From positions 1-22,336 of the forward strand of contig CAZOJY010000052.1 in NCBI GenBank assembly GCA_964580235.1: a DNA stretch of 22,336 bases, given 5' to 3'. This stretch comes from G020348385 sp964580235 (GTDB taxonomy: Bacteria; Acidobacteriota; Aminicenantia; Aminicenantales; Aminicenantaceae). The notes under the pieces are model-generated. The model saw only the letters and a list, made by a program, of their open reading frames with translations. It had not been told where the DNA came from and ran no database searches. Position numbers and translations under genes: made by a program. This document shows, piece after piece, positions 1 through 7,585 of this stretch (within the stretch, counting starts at the first letter, position 1; the number at the start of each line of letters is the position of its first letter).

Positions 1-6
1 TTGCAC

Positions 7-50
7 ATGAATAATTCAGGGTAGCCTGGATAATTTATGAATTATCCAGG
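7..50. repeat. AT-rich palindrome with an adjacent half-site
   Basis: CCTGGATAATT at 25-35 is followed after four bases by its exact complement at 40-50, a perfect 11-base-arm inverted repeat. A related half-site, ATGAATAATTCAGG, lies just upstream at 7-20. The element sits about 105-150 bases before the start codon of the sugar dehydrogenase. Closely related sequences occur at 3272-3282, 10791-10805 and 22288-22304. It could be an operator for a dimeric regulator or a dispersed repeat; the sequence alone cannot decide. Confidence 0.7.
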
Positions 51-75
51 TTAATGAAGTTTCAAGATATTTTTG

Positions 76-103
76 TTGTCATTTCTATCAATATCTGGAT
101 AAT
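76..103 (+). promoter_or_regulatory. Candidate sigma70-type promoter for the sugar dehydrogenase
   Basis: TTGTCA at 76-81 (5 of 6 matches to the -35 consensus) and GATAAT at 98-103 (5 of 6 to the -10) are separated by 16 bases. They lie about 50 bases before the start codon at 156. The -10 overlaps CTGGATAAT (95-103), the same word that begins the palindrome at 25-50, so a palindrome-binding protein could also contact the promoter. This is pattern matching only. Confidence 0.45.
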
Positions 104-155
104 ATTCTGTATGTGTGCCGACTATTCAGGTCAAAAAAAAGGAGTGGGAGGTTAA

Positions 156-1796
156 ATGAACGAAACCGAAAAATATTCCATCAGTCCGAACGGGGAAAAA
201 TTTCCCTTGCCTGAACCCGAAGATTATAAGCAGGAATTTGAAGCCCTTAAAAAACGCGTAGGCCAAGAGAGAGAAAAAGGGCGAGAAATTGTGGTGGTGA
301 TGGGGGTTGGCTTTGTCGGAGCGGTCATGGCAGCCATCATAGCTGACGCGACAGATGAAAAGGGCAATCCCGGCAAATTCGTAATCGGGATGCAGCGGCC
401 GAGTGTCCGCAGTTTTTGGAAGATCCCCCTGCTGAACAGAGGCATCTCCCCGGTCAAAGCAGAAGATCCCGAGGTCGATCCGATGATCCATCGCTGTGTG
501 AAGGATAAAAAGACACTCATGGCAACATACATTTATGATGTGCTTTCCCTTGCCGACGTTGTTGTTGTCGATGTACAGTGCGATTATCTTAAAGCAGACC
601 TGGGGAACGTGAAAAGCGGTCAAACGGAAATGGCTGCACTGGAAAACTCCTTTGGCATCATCGCCGCACATATTCGTCCCGAAACCTTAGTCCTGATCGA
701 GACCACCGTGGCTCCGGGAACCACAGAGCAGGTGGCTTACCCGATCATGAAAAAGATTTTTAAAAACCGGGGCATAACCGGCGAACCGCTGCTTGCCCAT
801 AGCTACGAACGGGTCATGCCTGGCCGCAATTACGTCGCCAGCATCCGAGATTTTTGGCGGGTATGTTCCGGTATCAATGAAGAAGCAAAAAAGCGGGTAG
901 TTAAATTCTTGAATGAGGTATTGAATACGGACAAATATCCGCTTACCGTTATGGATAAACCGATCGAATCGGAAACGGCAAAAATTGTCGAGAATTCCTA
1001 CCGCGCAACCATCCTGGCTTTTTTGGATGAATGGAGCCTGTTTTCCGAGCGGAACGGGGTGGACATCATCAAAGTTATCCAGGCCATTAAGGTGCGCCCG
1101 ACCCACAGCAACATTATCTTTCCCGGACCCGGAATTGGGGGCTATTGCCTTCCTAAAGATGGGGGTTTGGGTGTGTGGTCCTATAAGCATATCATGGGGT
1201 TTGAAGACGACATATTCAAGGTTACGCCTCTGGCTATCGACATCAATGACACTCGGGGATTGCATGCTGCCCAGCTCGCCCGCGACGCCCTGCGCAATAT
1301 GGGACAGCCCATAGCCGCCGCGGAAATACTCGTTCTGGGGGCTGCGTACCGCGAAGATGTTGGCGACACACGCTACAGCGGCTCTGAAGTCATCATTCGC
1401 AAACTTGCAGAAATGGGAGCCGAAATTCGCGTTCATGATCCTTATATCGACCACTGGTGGGAGTTCGAAAAACAGGACTCTTACCCGGGAGTCGGCCAGA
1501 GCAAAGCACGCTTCTTCCGCAATCAGGAGAAATTGGTGGAGATATCAATCCAGAAAGATCTGAAAAAGGCCCTAAACGATGTCGAGGCTGTGATTTTCGC
1601 CGTGCGTCATGAACCCTATCTCAACCTTCAACCCGATGATGTGATAAAAGCCGTCGGTCATAAAGCAGCGATTGTTGATTGCTTCGGAATTCTGACAGAC
1701 AACCAGATACGCCGCTATTTTGAATTGGGCTGCGAAGTCAAAGGCCTTGGCCGCGGCCACATCCAGCGGATAAAAGAAAAAGTGAGAAAATCATAA
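156..1796 (+). CDS. Nucleotide-sugar (UDP-glucose/GDP-mannose family) dehydrogenase
   Basis: Predicted cytoplasmic enzyme that oxidises a nucleotide sugar to its uronate with two rounds of NAD(P) reduction, feeding polysaccharide or glycan synthesis. The 546-residue protein shows the family order. It has a Rossmann GVGFVGAVMA at 50-59, ETTVAPGTT at 182-190, SYERVMPG at 216-223, the helix motif AKIVEN at 275-280, and the catalytic-cysteine motif GIGGYCLPKD at 326-335 with Cys331. The C-terminal substrate domain has LGAAYREDVGDTRYSGS near 395-410. It is about 100 residues longer than typical members because of a ~45-residue N-terminal extension and internal insertions. The acidic residue expected after the second beta strand is replaced (VIGMQRP at 77-82). 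A strong GGAGTGGGAGG site precedes the ATG. The exact substrate cannot be assigned. The transglutaminase-like gene follows after 55 bases and may be co-transcribed. Confidence 0.9.
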   Translation: MNETEKYSISPNGEKFPLPEPEDYKQEFEALKKRVGQEREKGREIVVVMGVGFVGAVMAAIIADATDEKGNPGKFVIGMQRPSVRSFWKIPLLNRGISPVKAEDPEVDPMIHRCVKDKKTLMATYIYDVLSLADVVVVDVQCDYLKADLGNVKSGQTEMAALENSFGIIAAHIRPETLVLIETTVAPGTTEQVAYPIMKKIFKNRGITGEPLLAHSYERVMPGRNYVASIRDFWRVCSGINEEAKKRVVKFLNEVLNTDKYPLTVMDKPIESETAKIVENSYRATILAFLDEWSLFSERNGVDIIKVIQAIKVRPTHSNIIFPGPGIGGYCLPKDGGLGVWSYKHIMGFEDDIFKVTPLAIDINDTRGLHAAQLARDALRNMGQPIAAAEILVLGAAYREDVGDTRYSGSEVIIRKLAEMGAEIRVHDPYIDHWWEFEKQDSYPGVGQSKARFFRNQEKLVEISIQKDLKKALNDVEAVIFAVRHEPYLNLQPDDVIKAVGHKAAIVDCFGILTDNQIRRYFELGCEVKGLGRGHIQRIKEKVRKS

Positions 1797-1851
1797 AACA
1801 CAGATTAGTCCTTTATATCCAAGACCATATGCTTTAAAATAAAAAGAGCAA

Positions 1852-3261
1852 ATGGTGAAAAGGGCAGCTTTTTTTTGCCTCCTGTTTTTGACTTATTTAT
1901 CTTTTTCCCCGCTGGCCGCTCAAAAAAGGGAGTCGTGGCAGAAGCTGGAACGCAACGGCCAAGGCTATGGCTACGACCACATCATCGCAGAAGATTGCGA
2001 AAACGGGAACACAAAATATGAGATCTATCAAACCATAAAAACAGATATTGCCGGCTACAATCCCCAGGATATCACACAAAAGGGCTTCTACATTGTCGAT
2101 GAAGACATGAATCCGGTGGCTTTGGACCTCCATATCAAGTTCAAATCCAGAGAAATACACATCACAGGAGAACTCAGAGACAGAACTCTATTTCTAACTC
2201 GTCAAGTCAATAACGAAGACATGAAGTTTCAAGAAATCCCCTTCGATAATGTCTATTTCGAAGTTGTCCTGGGTAATGTAATATTCCGAAAAAAAGATAT
2301 GGGCAACTTCGCACTGAAAGTCTTCAATCCTGTGGAAGGGAAAGTTAATGAATATGATGTCGAAGTCATTCCCGATGAGAAAGGCAGCATCGTTGCCAAA
2401 GCGAGAGAAAGAATCACTATGATCTTTTATATCGATAAAAAAGGCCGGATTCAACAGATCAAGTTCGTTGAGCTCAACAGCCGCTCTTATGTCACGACGG
2501 CCAGAAATGCCAAAAGAATCAACTATCTCAACACAGCCGATGGATTGACCCTGACTGTTCTGTGCAAACCTCAATTCCCGAATGTATGGGAAATCAACAA
2601 AGCGCAGATTTCCATCAAATGGAAGGGAATTCCCTTCGAGCAATTCCGATTCGCAGACAACAGACAAAGAACAATAGAGAAAGTGCAAAACGGGGATGAA
2701 TACGAGGCTGTGCTTGAGATAAACAAACCTCTCCCGCCATCGAGTCAGATTCCATTCCCGGTCCAGAACGAAAAATTCGAACTGTTTCTGAAGGATTCAG
2801 AGTTCATCAAACCCGATGATCCAGCCATCCAAAAACTACTTCTCCAAATCAAGGGCGATGAGAAAGATGCTCTATCTCTAGTGAAAAAAATCCTTCTCTG
2901 GGAGTACAAAAATATCGGAACAGAATACATTGCCGAAACCCTCTCAGGGCCGGAAGTTTTAAAAAGGAAAAGGGGAAAATGCGTGGAATTCTCCACCCTC
3001 TTTGCCTCACTTTCCCGGGCAGCAGGAATACCGACGCGAGTCGCTTTCGGCGAAGCCCTGAGCGGAAAGAACTGGGTCGGGCACATGTGGTGCGAGGTGT
3101 GGCTGGGCGAATGGACCGCCGTCGATGCTGCTGCAGGAATCCTCGTCGAGAATCCTTCCCACATTAAATTTATCGACAGCCCGACCGTGATGGGAACCCA
3201 AAAAATCCGGTGGAAACTGGTCGACAACCTGGGTATCGAGATACTGACGTTCCAAAAATAA
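1852..3261 (+). CDS. Secreted transglutaminase-like domain protein
   Basis: A 469-residue exported protein. Residues 1-23 form a signal peptide (MVKRAAFFCLLFLTYLSFSPLAAQ) with a likely cleavage after LAA. Residues 30-300 are beta-rich and of no recognised family. The C-terminal part carries the transglutaminase/protease fold triad: Cys377 in RGKCVEFSTLF, His411 in GHMWCEVWL and Asp425 in WTAVDAAAG, with the typical RAAGIPTRV between Cys and His. Such domains act as cysteine peptidases or transamidases on peptides or cell-envelope substrates. All three catalytic residues are present, so activity is plausible, but the substrate is unknown. The ribosome-binding site is weak (AAAAAGAG), and the gene follows the sugar dehydrogenase on the same strand after 55 bases, which fits translation from a shared message. 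Confidence 0.85.
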   Translation: MVKRAAFFCLLFLTYLSFSPLAAQKRESWQKLERNGQGYGYDHIIAEDCENGNTKYEIYQTIKTDIAGYNPQDITQKGFYIVDEDMNPVALDLHIKFKSREIHITGELRDRTLFLTRQVNNEDMKFQEIPFDNVYFEVVLGNVIFRKKDMGNFALKVFNPVEGKVNEYDVEVIPDEKGSIVAKARERITMIFYIDKKGRIQQIKFVELNSRSYVTTARNAKRINYLNTADGLTLTVLCKPQFPNVWEINKAQISIKWKGIPFEQFRFADNRQRTIEKVQNGDEYEAVLEINKPLPPSSQIPFPVQNEKFELFLKDSEFIKPDDPAIQKLLLQIKGDEKDALSLVKKILLWEYKNIGTEYIAETLSGPEVLKRKRGKCVEFSTLFASLSRAAGIPTRVAFGEALSGKNWVGHMWCEVWLGEWTAVDAAAGILVENPSHIKFIDSPTVMGTQKIRWKLVDNLGIEILTFQK

Positions 3262-3271
3262 CAACATCCAG

Positions 3272-3282
3272 CCTGAATTATT
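3272..3282. repeat. Half-site of the AT-rich palindrome family
   Basis: CCTGAATTATT is identical to the first 11 bases of the copy at 22288-22301 and to the complement of bases 10-20. It lies 10 bases after the stop codon of the transglutaminase-like gene, so this copy is downstream of a gene. Being short and AT-rich, it could be chance on its own. Confidence 0.4.
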
Positions 3283-3327
3283 ATCTCTCTTCCATCTTGT
3301 GTGGACATAACTTTCAAAGTTATCTTT

Positions 3328-3598
3328 GCCATCAGGCATGTCCTCCTCTCTAGTGAGGATCTTTAACGCCATTCTCTCATCGCCCTTCTCGGCGACTGCG
3401 TAACTCCGCATGTTTATTCCTGATCCTTACAACACTGATCTCTTTTCCCATGTTTGCCCAGAGCTTTATCCTTCAGCAAAATCGTGCTCAATACATACTC
3501 GCCGTCCGACTTTGTCGGATTCCCTCGAAGAACGATTCGTTAAGGCTGGGTTAGGTTGGGTCGGGGTCCTCAATGGCGCTACGGACATACCTGATGCC
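3328..3598. repeat. Imperfect 16-base inverted repeat bounding 271 bases
   Basis: GCCATCAGGCATGTCC at 3328-3343 matches the complement of 3583-3598 at 14 of 16 positions. Further pairings lie inside: CGCCATT near 3368 with AATGGCG near 3572, and TCGGCGA near 3392 with TCGCCG near 3499. The span has no intact coding frame and no transposase. It could be a decayed MITE-like element or a structured RNA. Confidence 0.4.
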
Positions 3599-3726
3599 TT
3601 ATTCCATTAGAGCTTACTCACACAAAATAGAAGAAAACCGAATGATTTAAATAAAGTGGAATAACTCAAGATCCTGATTGTATAATAAAAGAGGGCATAC
3701 ATTTTGGATGGATCGAGGGAGGACCC

Positions 3727-4905
3727 ATGAAAAAACTGTTTTATCTCTTATGGATTATTGTGTTGTTCATCCATTGTGGTCCAAAATCCGATCAGGTCGA
3801 AAAATTATTCGAAGACGGAGCTGACGTTATCGTCAATCATCTCGAACCCTATTATTTCAAGGGAGAGCCGTCTAATCTTTTGCTAGAAAAGGAATTTTCC
3901 ATCGATTTTGCCAGGGATGATATCGGAGAATTAGGCATTGCTGATTCGGTAGAATTCGAAGTGGATTCAAAAGGGAACATCTTTTTTTTCTACACCAATA
4001 AAGAAGGGGATTTAATCTTTAAATTCAACACGAAAGGGAATTATGAAACCTCCTTTGGACAAAAGGGGCAGGGGCCAGGAGAGATGCAGTGGATCGTATG
4101 GACAGGAATCGGCAGCCAGGACATGCTCATTATTTCCGACAACGGAAACAGGAAGATCTTAGTCTTTTCCAATGAGGGAAGCCTCATCAAGGAAATTCGA
4201 TATCCTTCTTTTGTAGGCCTGCTTTATCCGTTGGAGAACGGGAATTTTTTCGGGCTCTGGGACAAACGCCCAGCGCCATCTAACAAATATATGTACGTTT
4301 GGGCTTTCAGCCTGTACAATCCCGAGTTCGAAGAAATTAAGCTGTTGGACACACAAAACGTATACGATTTCAACACTCTAGGCGACAGAGGAATCAACGC
4401 GCGCCCATTTTTCAGATCCCGGATACACAACAATAATATCTATATCTCCTGTGAAGACAGAGGTTATGAAATATTGAAGTTCAATCTGGAAGGAGATCTC
4501 CTTCAGAAAATTCGGAAGGAATACAAGCCTGTGGAAGTTTCTGACGAAGTAATACAAGAAAAAAAGAGACAGTATGAAGAATATGGCATGAAGGTCTGGT
4601 TCCCCAAATATTGGCTCCCCATGGGAGATTTTTTTCTGGATGATGAGGGCCGGATCTTTGTGAGGACTTTTGAGAGAGGGGAAAATCCCGGCGAACACAT
4701 CTTTGATATCTTCAATCCAGAGGGAGTTTTTATCGGTCGGAAAGCCATGAATATTTTGACTCTGGGTGATGCCTATGTCTGTGCAAAATCCAGAAGAGAA
4801 CGCCTATACTGTTTCCAGGAAAAACCAGATGGATTCCGGGAATTCAATATCTACCGGATGAATTGGGAACAAAAGCCTTCCAGAACAAAAAAAGATCTGC
4901 GCTAA
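3727..4905 (+). CDS. 6-bladed beta-propeller lipoprotein
   Basis: A 392-residue exported protein. The N-terminus MKKLFYLLWIIVLFIHCGPKSD is a short hydrophobic signal ending at Cys17. The lipobox (FIHC) is imperfect, so lipid anchoring is likely but not certain. The mature part repeats beta-propeller blades of the NHL/6-bladed type, such as FNTKGNYETSFGQKGQGPGEM at 100-120, whose G-Q-G-P-G-E signature is typical of the family, then IISDNGNRKILVFSNEG (135-151) and later blades. Such proteins usually bind ligands or partners at the cell surface; no enzymatic motif is visible. The start is supported by GAGGGAGGA just upstream. The stop codon overlaps by four bases the end of the opposing glycosyltransferase gene. 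Confidence 0.85.
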   Translation: MKKLFYLLWIIVLFIHCGPKSDQVEKLFEDGADVIVNHLEPYYFKGEPSNLLLEKEFSIDFARDDIGELGIADSVEFEVDSKGNIFFFYTNKEGDLIFKFNTKGNYETSFGQKGQGPGEMQWIVWTGIGSQDMLIISDNGNRKILVFSNEGSLIKEIRYPSFVGLLYPLENGNFFGLWDKRPAPSNKYMYVWAFSLYNPEFEEIKLLDTQNVYDFNTLGDRGINARPFFRSRIHNNNIYISCEDRGYEILKFNLEGDLLQKIRKEYKPVEVSDEVIQEKKRQYEEYGMKVWFPKYWLPMGDFFLDDEGRIFVRTFERGENPGEHIFDIFNPEGVFIGRKAMNILTLGDAYVCAKSRRERLYCFQEKPDGFREFNIYRMNWEQKPSRTKKDLR

Positions 4906-6110
4906 CTAGCGGCTTTGTAATAGTCCAAGCGCATCTCTGTATTTTTTTTCCAGCTAAATCCAAGGGCTTTTTTAAGGGACTTCTCTTTTAGGCTCTTTTT
5001 CTTATCTGCCGAAAGATGCAGCAAAAATTCCATGGCTTCTGCCAGTGCCGCAGGATCCTCGACGGGCACTGTTTTGCCTACGATCAAATCCCTTAGCGAA
5101 GGGATATCCGTAGCCACCACAGCTAATCCACATCCCATAGCCTCGAGTGCTGCCACAGCAAATCCCTCCTCACGAGAAGGCAAAACACTGAATTCTGCGA
5201 TATTGTGAAACTCTGCCAGCACGTCCTGTGTGACGTGACCGATGAGATGGGTGTTTTGTGCCTCATCTTTTGTAGGAACTCTCCCCAAAACGTCCTCCAT
5301 ATCTCCCGAGCCAAAAAGCAGCAGTGTGTATGGCCGCCTTTTTTGCAGAATCGCGTTGGCCTCTAACAAAACATCCACACCCTTTGTTTTAGACATCTTG
5401 CCGCCGAATGTGACAACCGGCAGAGAAGTATCTGTATCGATGCCATGATTCTGGAAAATTTTTACTTTGGAAAGTTGACGCGGCCGAAAAATTTTATTGT
5501 CGAAGCCATTTGGGATGACGATCACTTTTTCTTCAAGAACTCCATAGACTTTTAGGCAATCTATCTTCACAGCATCGGAGATGGAAAAGATATATGCGGC
5601 ATTTTGTGCACACGTTGTAGCATACGGGCGCATCCGGAGATCATACCGAAAACCCATCTGATCGGAATTATGCGCCCCCACGATATAAGTGTATCCCAAA
5701 TCATTCAGGACATATCCCATCAGCCAAACGTGTTCAGTCTCTATGACGTCAGGTTGAAATTCCTGGATGACCTCTTGGAGCCGAAATTTCAGGAAATCGA
5801 TGTAGCTGGTGAATTCGCTATCTGACATATCTTTGAAAGTCCAGGCTTCCTTTAGGTTTCGAGGATTCGGGTCGGGGACAATAAGCGGGAAAGTCGGAAA
5901 ATCGACACCACGATATTCGAGCGGAAACTTGATGATGTGGTAGAGCTCTGGATTCCCGTAATATTTATCTGCATCCGGGGAAGGCAATCCGAGATCGGGA
6001 AAGACGACCTTAATCCTATGCCCGAGATTCTGCAATTCCTGGATGACTCCATCCACGACAGTAGCAGCTCCGGTTCCCCATGGCCCTGTTATTGTGAATA
6101 GGATTTTCAT
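4902..6110 (-). CDS. GT4-family glycosyltransferase
   Basis: Predicted retaining glycosyltransferase with a GT-B fold that transfers sugar from a nucleotide-sugar donor, probably in polysaccharide or glycolipid synthesis. The 402 residues begin MKILFTITGPWGTGAATVV, the usual first strand and glycine-rich loop. The donor domain has VVTFGGKMSKTKGVDVLLEA (232-251) and LLLFGSGD (263-270). The EX7E signature is PSREEGFAVAALEAMGCG (311-328) with Glu315 and Glu323. The frame is open upstream to 6290, but the extra 60 residues are unlike any GT4 N-terminus and overlap the small membrane-protein gene, so the start at 6110 is preferred. That gene ends 14 bases upstream, suggesting co-transcription. A soluble or peripherally bound enzyme is expected, as no membrane segment is seen. 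Confidence 0.9.
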   Translation of the reverse strand: MKILFTITGPWGTGAATVVDGVIQELQNLGHRIKVVFPDLGLPSPDADKYYGNPELYHIIKFPLEYRGVDFPTFPLIVPDPNPRNLKEAWTFKDMSDSEFTSYIDFLKFRLQEVIQEFQPDVIETEHVWLMGYVLNDLGYTYIVGAHNSDQMGFRYDLRMRPYATTCAQNAAYIFSISDAVKIDCLKVYGVLEEKVIVIPNGFDNKIFRPRQLSKVKIFQNHGIDTDTSLPVVTFGGKMSKTKGVDVLLEANAILQKRRPYTLLLFGSGDMEDVLGRVPTKDEAQNTHLIGHVTQDVLAEFHNIAEFSVLPSREEGFAVAALEAMGCGLAVVATDIPSLRDLIVGKTVPVEDPAALAEAMEFLLHLSADKKKSLKEKSLKKALGFSWKKNTEMRLDYYKAAS

Positions 6111-6124
6111 TTCCAGAACATCCC

Positions 6125-6331
6125 TTATTCGCGGGAACTGTAGACCTTCCAGGCAACGACCATAACGATGCCGATGGCCATACCGATCAAACATCGACTC
6201 CGCAAGGTTGCCGCCAGCTCCGGATCTTTTGCAAAAAACGAGACGATGATGCCGAAAATCCCTGTTGCGAAGATCAACAAAATGCCGCAACCTAAAGCGG
6301 CTTTTACCGAGCCCAAAGGTGCTTTTCTCAT
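6125..6331 (-). CDS. Small two-helix membrane protein
   Basis: A 68-residue protein with two hydrophobic stretches, about residues 8-33 (VKAALGCGILLIFATGIFGIIVSFF) and 47-64 (CLIGMAIGIVMVVAWKVY), joined by a short polar loop. It lies 14 bases upstream of the glycosyltransferase start and 61 bases downstream of the MarR-type gene. No family is recognised. There is no clear Shine-Dalgarno site before the ATG at 6331 and an in-frame stop lies three codons upstream, so the start is fixed unless an internal one is used. The membrane-helix composition and the position between two real genes are the reasons for calling it. It could help anchor the glycosyltransferase, but that is a guess. Confidence 0.6.
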   Translation of the reverse strand: MRKAPLGSVKAALGCGILLIFATGIFGIIVSFFAKDPELAATLRSRCLIGMAIGIVMVVAWKVYSSRE

Positions 6332-6392
6332 CGTTGTTTATGCATTCGCATTATCATACACAAACAAGGATATGTCTATCGCCTATCTATTT

Positions 6393-7148
6393 TTAATCTT
6401 TAACTCTTTTTACAACTTCTTTGCGGCCGTCCGGGAAATGTCCGATGATCTCATACTCTTTGCTTTTATCATTGAATTTGAATTCAACGCGGACCGAGGG
6501 CTCTCCATCCAGGACAAAATATGTCTCGCTCAGAGGGATCATTTTGAATTTTTGCGGTCCCATGTGGATGATTTCCTCTTCCGGATTGAGGAGTATTTTT
6601 TTATCCAGCTCCTCCACTTTAAAATATTTTTCCAGCCATTCATAATTCAATCTTTGAAAATATTCCTTGTGTTGCGCAGCATAATCCAGGATTTCGATCG
6701 CGTTGTACTGTCTTTGTTTGATGCGGTTGAGAATCCGGCTGCCGACATCCTCCTCGTCCAATTGCGCCTCTGTCCTCAGGATGATGTCCAGCATTTCCAC
6801 GCCGGCCTTTTCAAAAAGCTCTAATGTGGCTGTTTCAAAATCATTCCAGAAAGGGATCAGGAAATTCACCAGTTTTTTTCCTTTTTCGGTTATGGCAAGC
6901 CGCCTTATCCTTCGATCCTGGCTATCTTGAAAGGATTTGATGAGACCTTTTTTGATCAGCATCTGTGTTGTCTGGATGACGGCTGGATGCGATATTTTCA
7001 ACGAACTGGCAATCTCTGAGATGGACAGCGGAGAATCTTGTGTGTAAATGAGGTAAAAAACGGTAAACCAGCGAGGCTCAAAATCAATGCCCAATGACTT
7101 GTAAGCCTTGCTGCCACCGCGCATGAACCGCTTCGTCAGCCTCTTCAT
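6393..7148 (-). CDS. MarR-type regulator with GNAT-like remnant and DUF3471-like tail
   Basis: A 251-residue protein in three parts. Residues 22-130 form a MarR winged-helix DNA-binding domain: LSISEIASSLKISHPAVIQTTQMLIKKGLI is the helix-turn-helix and DSQDRRIRRLAITEKGKKL the wing. Residues 140-196 (NRIKQRQYNAIEILDYAAQ..., RLNYEWLEKYFKVEELD, NPEEEII) closely resemble the linker and start of the acetyltransferase domain in known MarR-GNAT fusion proteins. The GNAT core with its acetyl-CoA loop is absent. Instead residues 201-251 (PLSETYFVLDGEPSVRVEFKF...GHFPDGRKEVVKRV) look like the beta-strand module (DUF3471-like) found at the ends of many serine hydrolases. It probably binds DNA as a dimer. 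No good ribosome-binding site precedes the ATG at 7148; Met9 (7124) is an alternative. Confidence 0.8.
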   Translation of the reverse strand: MKRLTKRFMRGGSKAYKSLGIDFEPRWFTVFYLIYTQDSPLSISEIASSLKISHPAVIQTTQMLIKKGLIKSFQDSQDRRIRRLAITEKGKKLVNFLIPFWNDFETATLELFEKAGVEMLDIILRTEAQLDEEDVGSRILNRIKQRQYNAIEILDYAAQHKEYFQRLNYEWLEKYFKVEELDKKILLNPEEEIIHMGPQKFKMIPLSETYFVLDGEPSVRVEFKFNDKSKEYEIIGHFPDGRKEVVKRVKD

Positions 7149-7226
7149 CCGGCTGGCAATGGCAAGATATCCGAGATTTTTTTATGATTATTGGAGAATA
7201 AAAAAAATCAGCGGGATTCCACTCGG

Positions 7227-7466
7227 TTAAATAACTAGCGCAATAGATGCAAAAAAATCATCAACCGTATTTTTTGCCAAAAAATACAAATGTTCTGTCC
7301 ATTCATAAAGAGACATGTGATTCAGCGCATCGGTGAAAATGGCATGCAGGACATGAATGAGCCAGCTTACCAGGACAATGTTAACGACAATCAGAATAAA
7401 AGTGAGAGGAGAATTTAGAAGCCTATTCTTGATTCGTTTCCTTTTTATCTCTCGCAGAGTTTCCAT
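7227..7466 (-). CDS. Small membrane protein
   Basis: A 79-residue protein with a basic N-terminus (MEILREIKRKRIKNRLLNS-like; the second codon reads Glu, third Thr), a strong membrane segment at about 21-45 (LTFILIVVNIVLVSWLIHVLHAIF) and a moderately hydrophobic C-terminus. An excellent AAAGGAG site sits 7 bases before the ATG at 7466, which is the main reason to call it a gene. The positive N-terminus predicts a cytoplasmic N-terminus. No family is recognised. It lies between the 109-residue protein and the MarR-type gene on the same strand, with gaps of 119 and 78 bases. Confidence 0.65.
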   Translation of the reverse strand: METLREIKRKRIKNRLLNSPLTFILIVVNIVLVSWLIHVLHAIFTDALNHMSLYEWTEHLYFLAKNTVDDFFASIALVI

Positions 7467-7585
7467 CCGTAGCTCCTTTGGAGCAACCGATCAATCACTT
7501 TTTTAGTCGCGTGAAATCCTAAATAGTTAAAAAAAACAGCATAAATCCTGGGAAAAGGGAGGGAAACGGATACCTTATGGGACAA

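Larger units (their letters stand above)
3262..3726. other. Gene-poor intergenic region with inverted repeats
   Basis: No convincing gene lies in these 465 bases. They hold CCTGAATTATT at 3272-3282 (related to the palindrome at 25-50), a perfect palindrome ATAACTTT-C-AAAGTTAT at 3307-3323, a small hairpin TCCTC/GAGGA at 3344-3359, and another TCCGAC/GTCGGA at 3505-3519. A longer imperfect inverted repeat has arms at 3328-3343 and 3583-3598. A lone TATAAT at 3681-3686, without a good -35, may belong to the propeller gene. Small open frames here (3410-3610 on +, and one on - that runs antisense into the preceding gene) have no ribosome-binding site or recognisable product. Confidence 0.6.

Noticed and set aside
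687..1454. 255-codon open frame on the minus strand
   Set aside because: It is antisense to the sugar dehydrogenase, whose motifs are clear on the plus strand.
3410..3610. 66-codon open frame in the intergenic region
   Set aside because: It has no ribosome-binding site, no hydrophobic or domain pattern, and overlaps the inverted-repeat region.
4902..6290. Longer glycosyltransferase reading frame starting at 6290
   Set aside because: The extra 60 residues are His/Arg-rich, unlike any GT4 N-terminus, and lie in another frame of the small membrane-protein gene at 6125-6331. MKILFTITGP at 6110 is the normal family start.
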